From contig CAZYAN010000022.1 in assembly GCA_964645585.1 (NCBI GenBank), forward strand, positions 1 to 63,552: DNA of 63,552 nt, given 5' to 3'. Positions 26,591 to 37,559 of this stretch are shown one piece after another. The translations under genes were made by a program, and so were the position numbers. This DNA comes from DATGSL01 sp964645585 (GTDB lineage: Bacteria > Verrucomicrobiota > Verrucomicrobiia > Opitutales > T3Sed10-336). Position 1 is the first letter of the stretch. Each line of letters starts with the position of its first letter. Under the pieces are notes generated by a model. The model was not told the origin of the DNA. It made no database searches and saw only the letters and a program-made list of their open reading frames with translations.

Positions 26591-27618
26591 CGATAGTTCC
26601 GCACCGTTTCAACAAGCGTCTCCACAGAATCGATACGCGCGTCCGGCGAGATTCCATGCCCAAGATTAAAGATATGCCCAGGCCTGCCGCCGATTTCATC
26701 AAGCACCGTCGTCGTCGCGCGCCTAACGATTTCCGGCGACATATTCAACAAGACGGGATCGAGATTCCCCTGCAATCCGAGCGACGCGGGAACAGAGTCG
26801 CGGAGCTTCCCGATTTGCGCCGTCCAGTCAACGCTCACCACGTCCGCGCCGATTCCAGCGAGATCATCGATTCGCGCGTGAAGATTTTTTGCAAAGATAA
26901 TCACCGGCACCCGCCCGCCGATGGCCGCGACGATGCGCCGCAGCCATTGCAGCGAGCAGCTTTCGTAAACGCTGCCCGCACAAATTCCGCCCCAGGAATC
27001 AAAGAGCTGAATCGCTTCCGCTCCGGCCTCGATCTGGATTTCGACGCAGGCAATTACCGCCTCCGTGATTTTCTCCAGCAACCGGTCAAACAGACGCGGC
27101 TCCTCGAAGAAAAACTCTTTGACCTTCCGAAACTGAACCGCCGTGCCTCCCTCTACCATGTAGGTAGCCAGCGTCCAGGGCGAACCGGCGAATCCGATCA
27201 AGGCCGTCTCCCCGCGGAGCTCGTTTTTCAAAATCGAAATCGCGCCCGCCATATACCGCAGATGATCGCGTACGCGCCCGGGATCGAGTTCATCAATTTG
27301 CTTCTCGGAAGAAATCGCAAACGCCATCGCGATCCCCCCGGTGCTGCGAAATTCGTACGGCTGCCCCATCGCTTCGGGAATCACGAGGATATCCGAAAAC
27401 AGAATCGCCGCATCAAATCCAAAACGCCGGATCGGCTGCAGCGTGACTTCCGCCGCCAGCTCCGGCGTCTGGACCATCGTCAGGAATCCATGCTTCTCCT
27501 TCAACGCCCGGTATTCGGGAAGGTACCGTCCCGCCTGACGCATCAGCCAGACAGGCGTTCTGTCCACCGGCTCGCATCGGCACGCGGCTAAAAATCGTTC
27601 ACGGCTGTTGCTCGTCAT
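26587..27618 (-). CDS. hemE: Uroporphyrinogen decarboxylase
   Basis: A 343-residue cytoplasmic enzyme that removes four carboxyl groups from uroporphyrinogen III to give coproporphyrinogen III. The signature MRQAGRYLPEYR lies near the N terminus, and GFAGSPWTLATYM and NLGHGI are also present. The frame is open upstream to 27756, but ATG 27618 fits the family length and overlaps the hemF stop as ATGA. It is the middle gene of the coupled hemF-hemE-hemY operon. Confidence 0.97.
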   Translation of the reverse strand: MTSNSRERFLAACRCEPVDRTPVWLMRQAGRYLPEYRALKEKHGFLTMVQTPELAAEVTLQPIRRFGFDAAILFSDILVIPEAMGQPYEFRSTGGIAMAFAISSEKQIDELDPGRVRDHLRYMAGAISILKNELRGETALIGFAGSPWTLATYMVEGGTAVQFRKVKEFFFEEPRLFDRLLEKITEAVIACVEIQIEAGAEAIQLFDSWGGICAGSVYESCSLQWLRRIVAAIGGRVPVIIFAKNLHARIDDLAGIGADVVSVDWTAQIGKLRDSVPASLGLQGNLDPVLLNMSPEIVRRATTTVLDEIGGRPGHIFNLGHGISPDARIDSVETLVETVRNYR

Positions 27619-28592
27619 TGTGTAATTCCTCTTTCGCTCGCGCCCTCGCTGGCGCTTTTGTTCGATCCAGTTCCTTCCGCCAGCGCGAGCCAGTCGCGCG
27701 GACGGAGAAACCAATCCGTTAGTCTCTCTTCCGGCGAACCGGGTTCCGGATTCCAATTATATTCCCACCGGGCAAGCGGCGGCATCGAAACGAGAATCGA
27801 CTCCGCGCGGCCTCCGCTTTGCAGGCCAAAGAGCGTGCCCCGGTCCCAAACGAGATTGAATTCAACGTATCGACCGCGTCGATACAATTGAAACGACCGC
27901 TCCCGGTCGCCCCATGCCATCGTCTTTCGCCTTGCGACGATTGGCAAGTACGCCCGCGCGAACGTGTCTCCCGTCGAGCGGGCAAAGGCAAAGCACCGCT
28001 CGTATCCCCACTCATTGAGGTCGTCAAAAAACAAACCGCCGATGCCGCGGCACTCCTGCCGGTGTTTCAGGTAAAAATATTCGTCACAGGCGAGTTTGTA
28101 CCGCGGATAAACTTCGTCGCCAAACGGATCGCACGCCTCGCGCGCCCGACGGTGCCATTCGATAGCGTCCTCCTCAAAACCGTAATACGGCGTCAGATCA
28201 AATCCGCCTCCAAACCACCAGATCGGCTCTTCGCCCTCGGCGGCCGCCTGAAAGTAACGCACGTTCATGTGCGCGGTCGGCACGTACGGATTGCGCGGAT
28301 GGATCACCACCGAAACCCCCATCGCTTCGAAGCTCCGCCCGGCGAGTTGCGGGCGGGCGCGGCTCGCCGAAGGGGGCAAGTTCGCGCCGAAGACATGGGA
28401 AAAGTTGACGCCGGCCCGCTCAAAAACCGAACCTTCCGTCAACACGCGCGAGATTCCCCCGCCGCCTTCTTCGCGGGTCCATTGATCGGTCAGGAACGCG
28501 CCGCCGCCGTCTTCCTCCTCCAGTTGCCGGCAAAGGCCGCTCTGCAGGGACAGCAGGTAATCTTTTATCCTCCCGGTGTCAGGTGAATCCAT
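27615..28592 (-). CDS. hemF: Coproporphyrinogen III oxidase, oxygen-dependent
   Basis: A 325-residue enzyme that uses O2 to decarboxylate coproporphyrinogen III to protoporphyrinogen IX. Diagnostic segments are GVNFSHVFG, HPRNPYVPTAHMNVRYF, GGGFDLTPYYG and RGIGGLFFDDLNEW. I place the start at ATG 28592 since the 70 residues upstream to 28802 show no family similarity. It leads the hemF-hemE-hemY operon, and the requirement for O2 in both hemF and hemY points to an aerobic lifestyle. Confidence 0.97.
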   Translation of the reverse strand: MDSPDTGRIKDYLLSLQSGLCRQLEEEDGGGAFLTDQWTREEGGGGISRVLTEGSVFERAGVNFSHVFGANLPPSASRARPQLAGRSFEAMGVSVVIHPRNPYVPTAHMNVRYFQAAAEGEEPIWWFGGGFDLTPYYGFEEDAIEWHRRAREACDPFGDEVYPRYKLACDEYFYLKHRQECRGIGGLFFDDLNEWGYERCFAFARSTGDTFARAYLPIVARRKTMAWGDRERSFQLYRRGRYVEFNLVWDRGTLFGLQSGGRAESILVSMPPLARWEYNWNPEPGSPEERLTDWFLRPRDWLALAEGTGSNKSASEGASERGITQ

Positions 28593-28891
28593 TCGTTCAC
28601 TTTTAAAACCGCAAGCAGCATTTTGGCCAGCTTCGAGTGGCGAGAATGCGAATGAATGGCAGCCGAACGGGCGTCCGAAACCGCGTCCGCCGATCGGTGC
28701 GCCGCACTTTTTCCGGGCAGTTGTGACTTGACCGGCAGCGGGGCATAAAATTAATCTTCGCCGCGTGCCCGCAAGGCAGGCATGCTTGATCGGTCCCGGC
28801 ACGCGGACGAAATTTCTCTTCGCGTCTCCAGGAATGCGAATCCGGCACGTCTTCCGCGTCCGCGAGCCTTTTTCTCATCTCCCCGAAAATC
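28593..28891. promoter_or_regulatory. Divergent promoter region, hemF / M23 peptidase
   Basis: No gene is visible in these 299 bases. On the plus strand a weak sigma70-like pair is TTGTGA (28721-28726), a 17-base spacer and CATAAA (28744-28749), 142 bases ahead of the M23 gene. The hemF promoter must read the other way; I cannot place it. Confidence 0.3.
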
Positions 28892-30901
28892 ATGATCCCT
28901 TATTCTACTCCCGATATGAAATCATTACGAACCCTTCGACGCACGTTGTCGGTGCTTTGTGCAACGGCGCTCGTGCAGGCCGGCCTTCTGTCCACAAGTC
29001 ACGCCCAGGTCGCGCCGGGCCCCTATGAATTTCTGCCGTTTGAGGACGGTTTTATCTTTGAGGCCTTTTTTGACCTGGAACAAAGTTCCGACGCCCGGGC
29101 CGACTGGAGCGGCTGGTCCGGCACAACCTGGGTTTCGCCCAACGCCTACAACAATCACACCGGAACCGACATCGCTTTGCAAACCGGCACGCCGCTCTAT
29201 GCGCTCGCCGCCGGTGAGGTCGTCGCAATCGAAAACTCGATTCCACAAAACGACCACAGCCTCGGCGGCCATGGCAATTATGTGATGATCAGGCTCGATG
29301 AGCCCACGCCAAATGGCGATCAGCTCGATGTGATTTACGCGCACATGCTGTCGGTCTCGGCCACGGTCGGCCAGCGGGTCGCGGTTGGCGACCTGGTCGG
29401 GTTTTCCGACAACACCGGAAACTCGACCTCCGAGCACCTTCACATCCAAAGCGAAATCAATGATGGAACACCGCAAGGCCCGCTCTATTGGGGCCATTTT
29501 AAATACCCGATTGTTTTTAATATTACCGGAACCACTCAGCTCGGTCATGTTGTGCGCGTGACCGCCGAAAGCACCACAGTTCATACCGATCGTTTTGCTG
29601 CCCCTCCCGTCCTTGGCACCGTGCACCGCGGGCAACTGTATTTCGCGAGCTATGCCAAACGAGGCTTTTACCAGATCTTCCTTCCGAACAATCCGACCCG
29701 CCGCTCCGGCTGGATCCGCGCCGATCACGTTGAAGAGGTTTATACAGGCACCGTCATTCAGCCGCTTCCCGATCCGGTTCCCTACAACCACAGCACGCAG
29801 CTGACAAATTTCTATACAATCCGTTCCGCCCCCGATGACGGCGCTGAGCAAATCGGTCAAATCTACTTCGGCGGCGGACGGTTCGTGGCACGGGAAATCA
29901 GCAACGGTTATTACAAGATCCCGGTGCCGGGTGAAGCAGCCGTCGAGGGCTGGGTAAGGGCGGACGATCGGATGATCGTGTATCCCGATTTATATCATCC
30001 CGATATCAAACCGGAATTGATTCCCTACAAAGAATTCCCGATCGTCGAATCGTTCTCCGCTCCCGGAAAATCGCTCTTTGGCCGGGCGAAATTTACCCGC
30101 GGCGAAGTTAGAGAATTTTCACCGGCTTCACCCGGAGGCGACGGCTACGCGCTGTTTATTACCGATGCCAACAACTCGGGAAACGGCCTGACGGAATCGG
30201 TTCTCGCGGGCAAGCCGGAGCACCGCAATTACTACGTCCAGTGCGACGTTTATTTCAATTTTCAGCCTGCTTACCTGAACGAACGCTGGGAACGCTACGG
30301 GATCTTTATTCGCGACGATGGCTTCGCCGGCATGAGCCATGCTTTTGAGGGCGGCGGCAATGGCTATTGCCTCGTATGGGACAGCGATGATGGCCGTATA
30401 CGTGCGGGCCGTTTTCAGGATGCGCTCGTCAGCAACTTTATGGCTGCGCAGCAATACATCGAAGAGAGCGGCTGGCACACACTCCGGATCGAGGTGCGCG
30501 AGAGCAATATTCGTTACTTTCTCGACGACACGCTCCTGATCGAAGTCGAAGACTCCACCTTCACCGCTGGTCCGTGCGGTATCGGCTACTATTGGAATTC
30601 ATCCGGCTACTATCCTCCGGCGCGCGGCGCCTATTTCGATAATTTTGTCGCTGACACGCTCGACCCCGTGCCGCTCGGACTTTCCGATATGTCCGTGGGC
30701 GAAGATGACGTCGTGACGTTTCGCGTTCACAGCGATGTCGGCTCGACAACCCGTATCGAGCGGGCGGATTCCCTCACCGTTCCTGACAACTGGGAGCTGG
30801 TTGGCGACATGCCGCAGACGCTGAGCGTTCTTGAGGTCGAAGACGACGCTTCCGGCACCTCGAAGCGGTTCTACCGCGCCACCCGCCTCGATCCGGAGTA
30901 A
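28892..30901 (+). CDS. Secreted M23 (LytM-type) metallopeptidase with SH3-like and beta-sandwich domains
   Basis: A 669-residue exported protein (ATG 28892, or 28916 with the same signal peptide, SVLCATALVQAGLLSTSHAQ). Residues about 80-190 are an M23 domain: NHTGTDIAL supplies the first zinc His and Asp, and a later EHLHIQSE supplies the HxH motif. Two SH3-like stretches follow (about 215-290 and 300-365, each with a GWIRAD or GWVRADD signature), then a LamG/concanavalin-like domain (about 385-600) and a short tail. M23 enzymes cut peptidoglycan cross-bridges or other glycine-rich peptides. The long C-terminal part suggests binding of a polysaccharide or surface partner. Confidence 0.87.
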   Translation: MIPYSTPDMKSLRTLRRTLSVLCATALVQAGLLSTSHAQVAPGPYEFLPFEDGFIFEAFFDLEQSSDARADWSGWSGTTWVSPNAYNNHTGTDIALQTGTPLYALAAGEVVAIENSIPQNDHSLGGHGNYVMIRLDEPTPNGDQLDVIYAHMLSVSATVGQRVAVGDLVGFSDNTGNSTSEHLHIQSEINDGTPQGPLYWGHFKYPIVFNITGTTQLGHVVRVTAESTTVHTDRFAAPPVLGTVHRGQLYFASYAKRGFYQIFLPNNPTRRSGWIRADHVEEVYTGTVIQPLPDPVPYNHSTQLTNFYTIRSAPDDGAEQIGQIYFGGGRFVAREISNGYYKIPVPGEAAVEGWVRADDRMIVYPDLYHPDIKPELIPYKEFPIVESFSAPGKSLFGRAKFTRGEVREFSPASPGGDGYALFITDANNSGNGLTESVLAGKPEHRNYYVQCDVYFNFQPAYLNERWERYGIFIRDDGFAGMSHAFEGGGNGYCLVWDSDDGRIRAGRFQDALVSNFMAAQQYIEESGWHTLRIEVRESNIRYFLDDTLLIEVEDSTFTAGPCGIGYYWNSSGYYPPARGAYFDNFVADTLDPVPLGLSDMSVGEDDVVTFRVHSDVGSTTRIERADSLTVPDNWELVGDMPQTLSVLEVEDDASGTSKRFYRATRLDPE

Positions 30902-31053
30902 GAAGCGCCTGACTTCCGCCCCTTTTTTTGGGACCGCCCCCAAGGCTTTACATTGCCGGGTCGGTCTGAAAAAGTTGCGCCGCGGACGGAAACGCGCGCT
31001 GTCGTCCGCGACGCTCGAACTTCTTTATCGGTATTCGGATTCCTTTGCTACGT

Positions 31054-31983
31054 ATGAGAACCCAATCGTCTCCCTCCCTTTCCCGACGCGGCTTCCTTCG
31101 CGCGGCAGCCATTGCGCTGCCCGGCCTCGCTGTCACGCGAATCCACGCCCAAACGGCCGCCGCGTCGGAGAGTCACGATGCTGATCCGGATCGCCGGCTG
31201 CTCAAGAGCCTCAAGATCAACATGGTTCAGTCGCCCGGTTCGCTGACGGATAAGTTCAAGATGCTCCGCGAGATCGGGTTTGACGGCATCGAACTCGACA
31301 GTCCGGGTGTCGACGTCGAGGAGACCAAACGGGCGATCGACGCCTCAGGCCTCGCCGTCGATGGAACGGTTTGTTCAAGCCATTGGCAGATTCGGCACAC
31401 CGATCCCGACGCGGCCGTGCGCAAACAAGCTCTCGACGATCTCTTAACAGCCATCCGCCAAACGCACGCCGTCGGCGGTCATTCGGTTCTGCTCGTTCCC
31501 GGACACGGTCGCGACGGCAAAGAGGCTGACACCATCCCGCGCGCGGTGGAAAACATCGCCAAGGCGATTCCGCTTGCGGCCCGGCTTGGCGTGATCATCG
31601 CGATCGAGAACGTTTGGAACCATTTTCTCTACGACCACAACGGGCCGGCGGACCAGACGGCGGACAGATTGCGCGACTTTATCGACGCCTTCCAGTCACC
31701 ATGGGTGGGCGTGCAATTCGACATTGGCAACCACCGCAAATATGGCGACCCGGCCAGCTGGATACGCACCCTCGGAAAACGAATCGTCAAACTCGACGTC
31801 AAGGATTGGAGCGTCAGCACCGGCTGGACACCGATCGGCGAAGGCGATGTCAACTGGACGGATGTCCGAGCCGCCCTGACCGACATCGGCTACGCCGGCT
31901 GGGCAGCCGCTGAAGTCAAAGGAGGCGACCGTGAAGCCTTGGAAACGGTCAGCAGGCAAATGGACAGCGTCTTCGCGCTGTAG
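31054..31983 (+). CDS. Tat-exported sugar phosphate isomerase/epimerase-like TIM-barrel protein
   Basis: A 309-residue protein of the xylose-isomerase-like TIM-barrel family. ATG 31054 is preferred to an upstream TTG at 31045. The N terminus carries a twin-arginine signal (LSRRGFLRAAAIALPGLA), so export is predicted. Barrel-like segments include GFDGIELDSPG, VIIAIENVWNHF, GVQFDIGNHRKYG, VKLDVKDW and GYAGWAAAEVKGGD, with Glu/Asp/His residues at the expected metal-binding strands. Substrate unknown; such proteins are common near sugar-catabolic genes in Verrucomicrobiota and Planctomycetota. It is convergent with argH. Confidence 0.85.
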   Translation: MRTQSSPSLSRRGFLRAAAIALPGLAVTRIHAQTAAASESHDADPDRRLLKSLKINMVQSPGSLTDKFKMLREIGFDGIELDSPGVDVEETKRAIDASGLAVDGTVCSSHWQIRHTDPDAAVRKQALDDLLTAIRQTHAVGGHSVLLVPGHGRDGKEADTIPRAVENIAKAIPLAARLGVIIAIENVWNHFLYDHNGPADQTADRLRDFIDAFQSPWVGVQFDIGNHRKYGDPASWIRTLGKRIVKLDVKDWSVSTGWTPIGEGDVNWTDVRAALTDIGYAGWAAAEVKGGDREALETVSRQMDSVFAL

Positions 31984-32005
31984 CGCCGCGCGCTGAATAC
32001 GATTG

Positions 32006-33409
<1,404 letters not shown>

Positions 33410-33544
33410 CGCCCAAACAGATGAGCCAGTACGCGGCGTCCGGCAAACGAAATCCGCTTCAAGGATGTGTTTGGTGCTTGGTCTCCAGTGCCTGGCTGGT
33501 CGGTTCCTGCTGCTCCGCTGGATCGTTTTGGCGGACTTCTCTAC

Positions 33545-33584
33545 AATCCCAAATCCCAGATCTGAAATCTGAAATCTAAAATCT
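33545..33584. repeat. Short degenerate tandem repeat (AAATCTG-like heptamer)
   Basis: About six units of the form AATCCC/AAATCTG/AAATCTA lie just before the 3' end of the FAH-family gene. The array is too short to judge function, and it is probably a replication-slippage product. Confidence 0.5.
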
Positions 33585-33585
33585 C

Positions 33586-34389
33586 TTACACCGGCTCTTC
33601 GATGACCGGGTTTGTCAAAACACCGATTCCTTCGATCTCAATCGAAACTTCGTCGCCCGGCTTCAGCCAAAGCGGCGGCGTACGCGCCATGCCCACCCCG
33701 TGCGGCGTGCCAGTCAAGATCACGGTGCCCGGCAGCAACGTCGTGCTGGCACTCAAAAACTCGATCAATCGCGGCACGTCAAAGATCATGTCCTCGGTAT
33801 TCCAATCCTGAACCACTTGCCCGTTGAGCACCGTCCGGATGGCGAGCGCGTTCGGATTCGTGATCTCGTCAGCCGTCACCAGACACGGTCCGAGCGGCGT
33901 GAAGGTATCGAACGTCTTGCCGCGGCACCATTGTCCGCCACCGCCCTTCTTTTGCCAGTCGCGAGCACTGACATCGTTGGCACAGGTATAGCCAAGAACG
34001 TAATCGAGGGCATTTTCGCGGCTGACATTCTTGCAGCGTTTTCCAATGACCACCGCAAGTTCGCACTCGTAGTCGACCTCGTCACTCCGGAGGCGCCGCG
34101 GAAGTTCGATCGGTTGACCCGGGTGATTGAGGCTCGCGCTTCCCTTCATGAACAAAACCGGATTCTCGGGAACCTTCGCGCCGCTTTCCTCGGCATGATG
34201 CCGATAATTCAGCCCGATGCAAAGGATGTCCGGCGGGACGACCGGCGCGAGCCGTCGTGCGACCGTCACCTCGCGAGACGTCACGGTGTATTCCCCCATG
34301 ACATCGCCTTCGATTGCAAAAATACCGTTGTCCTGCTCGACCGCGAAGCCGATTTCGTTCGTGTCGCTTAGATACCGTAAGATCTTCAT
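33586..34389 (-). CDS. Fumarylacetoacetate hydrolase-family protein
   Basis: A 267-residue FAH-fold enzyme. The metal-binding Glu-Glu-Asp set is visible as DYECELAVVIG and DVSARDWQ, with GLNYRHHAEESG and TGTPHGVGMARTP as the family's other landmarks. Members hydrolyse, decarboxylate or isomerise 2-oxo acids and acylpyruvates. The exact substrate cannot be read from sequence, though ureidoglycolate- or 2-keto-acid-type activity is common. The divergent GntR regulator at 34701 may control it. Confidence 0.9.
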   Translation of the reverse strand: MKILRYLSDTNEIGFAVEQDNGIFAIEGDVMGEYTVTSREVTVARRLAPVVPPDILCIGLNYRHHAEESGAKVPENPVLFMKGSASLNHPGQPIELPRRLRSDEVDYECELAVVIGKRCKNVSRENALDYVLGYTCANDVSARDWQKKGGGGQWCRGKTFDTFTPLGPCLVTADEITNPNALAIRTVLNGQVVQDWNTEDMIFDVPRLIEFLSASTTLLPGTVILTGTPHGVGMARTPPLWLKPGDEVSIEIEGIGVLTNPVIEEPV

Positions 34390-34700
34390 AGAAACGTTGA
34401 ACGTCGAGCCGCGCCTTCTTGTTGGCGGCCAATTGCGTCGTGACCAAGCTGGACCGCTGAGACCGGGGTGTCCAGATTGTTTCCGCCCTTATGACTGCAA
34501 TTCATTGATTTCTTTGTATTCCGATCCTGCGCTGCGATGTTCTTGGGAATCATCGGAATCGTGTAGCTTCGCGCGTGCGACGTTGCTTTGGCGAATACCG
34601 ACACGGCCAAAAGGCGCGCATGAACGATCTGAAAAATCTTGAACTTGCCTGTTTAGATTGAGTACACCTCTTTGTTTGTGCAGTTCCCCGCGGTTCCTTG
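34390..34700. other. 311-bp intergenic region between divergent FAH and GntR genes
   Basis: No gene or RNA is recognisable. On the plus strand TTGAAC (34634-34639) may be part of a promoter for the GntR gene, but no good -10 follows. No clear GntR-type palindrome was found. Confidence 0.4.
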
Positions 34701-35393
34701 ATGAGCAAAACAACACAGTCTGAAGAAGCCTACAATGAACTTCGCCGCCGGATCCTGATTCTTGAGATCCGCCCGGAAGAACGTTTGAAAGAGGAGTTTT
34801 GGGCCGGAAGGCTCCAGGTCAGCCGCCCCGCGGTTCGTGAAGCGTTGACGCGGCTTCATGGCGAAGGTCTCGTTGTCAAAGGCGCCAAGGGCGGTTATTT
34901 CGTTGCCCCGATGACTCCGCAGGATGTTCAGGATATCCGGGAAATACGCGGCATCCTCGAAACCGCCGCGGTCGAATTAGCGGCTCAACGAATTACGCCC
35001 GAGGAACTGACCAGTCTTGAGGAAACCTGCGACGATTTTGCCGCCATGGTCCGGAAAGGCTACCACACGGGCGCCTGCGAGGCCGATCGCCGCTTTCATC
35101 AGCTCCTCGTCGAAGCCTCCGGCAACGAGCGCCTCGTGCGAGCCTACCGCTCCTGCCACGTCCCGCTCTTCCACATGCGGCTCGGCCAGTCACGAGAGTA
35201 CATGGACGACTATGCCGATACCGAGCGTGAGCATCGGCAGATTGTCGCAGCACTCGCCAAGCAAGATGCCAAAACGGCGGTTAAGCGGCTTCAGGAACAT
35301 TTTTCGCGCGGAGAAGCCGCGGCACTCGAACACTTCGAAAACCAGCTGCCGCCGCGCAAAACCCGGTCCAAGCGGGTCCTGCGGGAAGAATAG
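34701..35393 (+). CDS. GntR-family transcriptional regulator (FadR/FCD type)
   Basis: A 230-residue regulator starting at ATG 34701 (TTG at 34698 is an unlikely alternative). Residues about 5-70 form the winged helix-turn-helix (SRPAVREALTRLHGEGLV). About 80-215 is an FCD ligand domain with metal-type His/Asp positions (CEADRRFHQLL, EHRQIVAAL). Such regulators sense small acids (often sugar acids) and repress adjacent catabolic genes. It is divergent from the FAH-family gene, its likely target, and is convergent with the sialidase-like gene. Confidence 0.92.
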   Translation: MSKTTQSEEAYNELRRRILILEIRPEERLKEEFWAGRLQVSRPAVREALTRLHGEGLVVKGAKGGYFVAPMTPQDVQDIREIRGILETAAVELAAQRITPEELTSLEETCDDFAAMVRKGYHTGACEADRRFHQLLVEASGNERLVRAYRSCHVPLFHMRLGQSREYMDDYADTEREHRQIVAALAKQDAKTAVKRLQEHFSRGEAAALEHFENQLPPRKTRSKRVLREE

Positions 35394-35423
35394 CAGAGCC
35401 GGACTCGGACCGGCCTGTCGTGG

Positions 35424-36521
35424 TCATTCGCGAAAGGTCGTTCCCGGACTCCAGCTGACCGTTCCCATGTGGTAGCCGTCGTGATCAGCGATCCGGCTGG
35501 CATAGTAGGCCGTCAGCACATCGCCGTTTTCGAGCTGGACGCTCGCCGGATACCCGCCGTCGCCTTCAAAATCGAGCACGCGCACGGGCTCGCTCCATGT
35601 CTTCCCCTCATCCGAGCTGACCCGAGCGTCGACTCCCCGCGGCTGCACCCGATTGCCATAGGTCAGCAGAAGGCGGCCATCACGCAGACGGACGAGGTGC
35701 GCCGGATGCTGCTGCGGGCCCGTCACCTGGGCGATTTTTGCCCAAGAATGCGCGTCATTATTCGACTGATACAAGCCAAGGCCATCGAAGCGGGCCGCGG
35801 CCAGCCACTTTCCGGCGCCCAGATGCAGGGGCGCCACCTCGTTCGTTCGGTCTTCTTTCGTCAGCAGTACCGGGTCGCCCCACGACTTGCCGTCATCGGC
35901 CGACCGGAAGAACCACGTCCGATTCTCCCGATAAACCGCCGCTCGCAACTGCCCGTCATCGCCGCTCAGAATATCGCCGAAGGGCACTCCATGCTGCCCG
36001 TCAGGCAGGCGTGGAAACGATGTGCGATCGATCGACCAAGTGCGCCCGCCATCCGCGGACCGGCTGATCCAAAGCGGAAGAATCTCACCCCGGCTTTTGC
36101 CGTCAAACGGCCCCGACCATCCCGAAACCAGGACGAGCAGGTCGCCGTTCCCGGCTAATCCCGCCGCCACATTGCCGCGAGCGACTCCTCGTTCGGCTCC
36201 CGGACCGGGGGTTCCGCGCTTTTGCCAGGTCTTTCCGCCGTCCTCGCTCACCCAGCATTCAACGTCGCCCGGGCGCGTCAGATGCGCCGGCTGGTTGAAA
36301 ATAACGGCAGCAATCGTGCCGTCCGGCAGCCTCGTCAGGTTGGGCCAGGCGCAAACGTCACGGATCGCCACGACGGGGTTCGGCACCTCTCCCGCCTCGG
36401 TTTTCACGCGAGCCGGTGCCGGTTGGCTGATCGGCTCAGCCTCGACTGTTCCGGCCGCCGCGAATAACGGCAACGCGAGGAACGCGGATAAAATGCGGCA
36501 CGAAGGGAAAGAAAGAGACAT
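35424..36521 (-). CDS. Secreted sialidase-like BNR-repeat protein
   Basis: The 365-residue protein begins at ATG 36521, where a signal peptide (ILSAFLALPLFAAAGTVEA) sits; the longer open frame to 37403 overlaps ygfZ on the other strand and is not real. A six-bladed beta-propeller is indicated by Asp-box motifs SEDGGKTWQ, SADGGRTWS, SADDGKSWG and SSDEGKTWS. The classical FRIP motif of sialidases is not visible (WPNLTRLPDG instead), so the activity could be that of an exo-sialidase-like glycosidase or a sugar-binding propeller. It is convergent with the GntR gene. Confidence 0.85.
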   Translation of the reverse strand: MSLSFPSCRILSAFLALPLFAAAGTVEAEPISQPAPARVKTEAGEVPNPVVAIRDVCAWPNLTRLPDGTIAAVIFNQPAHLTRPGDVECWVSEDGGKTWQKRGTPGPGAERGVARGNVAAGLAGNGDLLVLVSGWSGPFDGKSRGEILPLWISRSADGGRTWSIDRTSFPRLPDGQHGVPFGDILSGDDGQLRAAVYRENRTWFFRSADDGKSWGDPVLLTKEDRTNEVAPLHLGAGKWLAAARFDGLGLYQSNNDAHSWAKIAQVTGPQQHPAHLVRLRDGRLLLTYGNRVQPRGVDARVSSDEGKTWSEPVRVLDFEGDGGYPASVQLENGDVLTAYYASRIADHDGYHMGTVSWSPGTTFRE

Positions 36522-36632
36522 CGATCTAAATCTGGAGAAACGGTTGAAGTTCACCGGTGCCTGCATATGAAGGGCCGGATTCGAGTTTCTTCCAGATTGT
36601 ATTTTTTGCCGGTCCGGGCGAGAGTCTTTTTT

Positions 36633-37559
36633 ATGAGTGACGTGCAACTCGGAATCTCCCGGCCAGCCGCCTGGATCGAAGTCACCGGCGATGACAGTTT
36701 CCCGTTTTTGCAGGGGCAATTTTCCAATGACCTGCGAAGTCCAAGTCCGAATCCGGCCACATACGGCCTCTGGCTTGACCGGAAAGGCCGGGTCCTCGCG
36801 GACAGCTTTATCCTCCAGGAAGCTGACGACCGGTTCTATCTTTACAGTCCTTTTTCGTCCGCCGCCGCGATCATCGAACGGCTCGAGCCGTACATCATCG
36901 CGGATGATGTCTCTCTGCGCGACGTGACATCCACGGCGACCGTCGCATCGCTCTGGGGCCAACGTCTCGATGACGTTCTGCTCGCGCTCGGCCTCAACCG
37001 TCCGGACCGCGGCGCGTTTCTGCGGGACGGCCATCGGTTTCTTTTCCACGGTCGGCGAACCCGAGGAGTCAATCTCGAGCTCCTGCTTGGCGGCGGGGCC
37101 AGCGAGGAAGCGGTGACCGCGCTGACCGCCGCCGTTGAAGATTGCGGAGGAGCAATCCTCGAAGCATCTGAACTCGAAGATGAGCGGATTCGATCCGCGA
37201 TACCGGCTGTTCCGCGCGATGTCGGCCCTCGTGATCTCCCGCAAGAAGGCGGTCTTGAAAAGGATGCGATCGCCTACGAGAAAGGCTGTTATCTCGGTCA
37301 AGAGGTGATGGCGCGCATCCGCTCGATGGGCCGCGTCCGCCGTGTTCTTGCCCAGCTCGAACTTCCCTCCGTGCCGGAAGAACTCCCCGCGCCGCTTTAT
37401 CAATCCGGCCGGGAAGCGGGCAGTCTTCGGAGCGCGGCACCCGGGGATCCGGCTATTGGCCTGGGGCTGGTCAGAAGGGAAGCCTGTGAGGTTGAAGGAG
37501 AGCTTGCGCTGACGCCAGACGGCGAGTCAGCCGCGAGGATCATTAACGTATTCGAATGA
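36633..37559 (+). CDS. ygfZ: YgfZ/GcvT-like tetrahydrofolate-binding Fe-S cluster assembly protein
   Basis: A 308-residue protein of the aminomethyltransferase-like fold. The YgfZ signature KGCYLGQEV lies near residue 225, with the key Cys present. The opening LGISRPAAWIEVTGDDSFPFLQGQFSNDL pattern matches the family's folate-binding domain. ATG 36633 is preferred over 36567. In bacteria YgfZ supports folate-dependent maturation or repair of some Fe-S proteins. It overlaps the next small gene by ATGA. Confidence 0.94.
   Translation: MSDVQLGISRPAAWIEVTGDDSFPFLQGQFSNDLRSPSPNPATYGLWLDRKGRVLADSFILQEADDRFYLYSPFSSAAAIIERLEPYIIADDVSLRDVTSTATVASLWGQRLDDVLLALGLNRPDRGAFLRDGHRFLFHGRRTRGVNLELLLGGGASEEAVTALTAAVEDCGGAILEASELEDERIRSAIPAVPRDVGPRDLPQEGGLEKDAIAYEKGCYLGQEVMARIRSMGRVRRVLAQLELPSVPEELPAPLYQSGREAGSLRSAAPGDPAIGLGLVRREACEVEGELALTPDGESAARIINVFE

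Noticed and set aside
27619..27756. Upstream extension of the hemE frame
   Set aside because: It lies inside the hemF 3' end and has no family similarity; the ATGA overlap defines the start.
36522..37403. Upstream extension of the sialidase-like frame
   Set aside because: It runs antisense through ygfZ, with no conserved features; the signal peptide begins at 36521.
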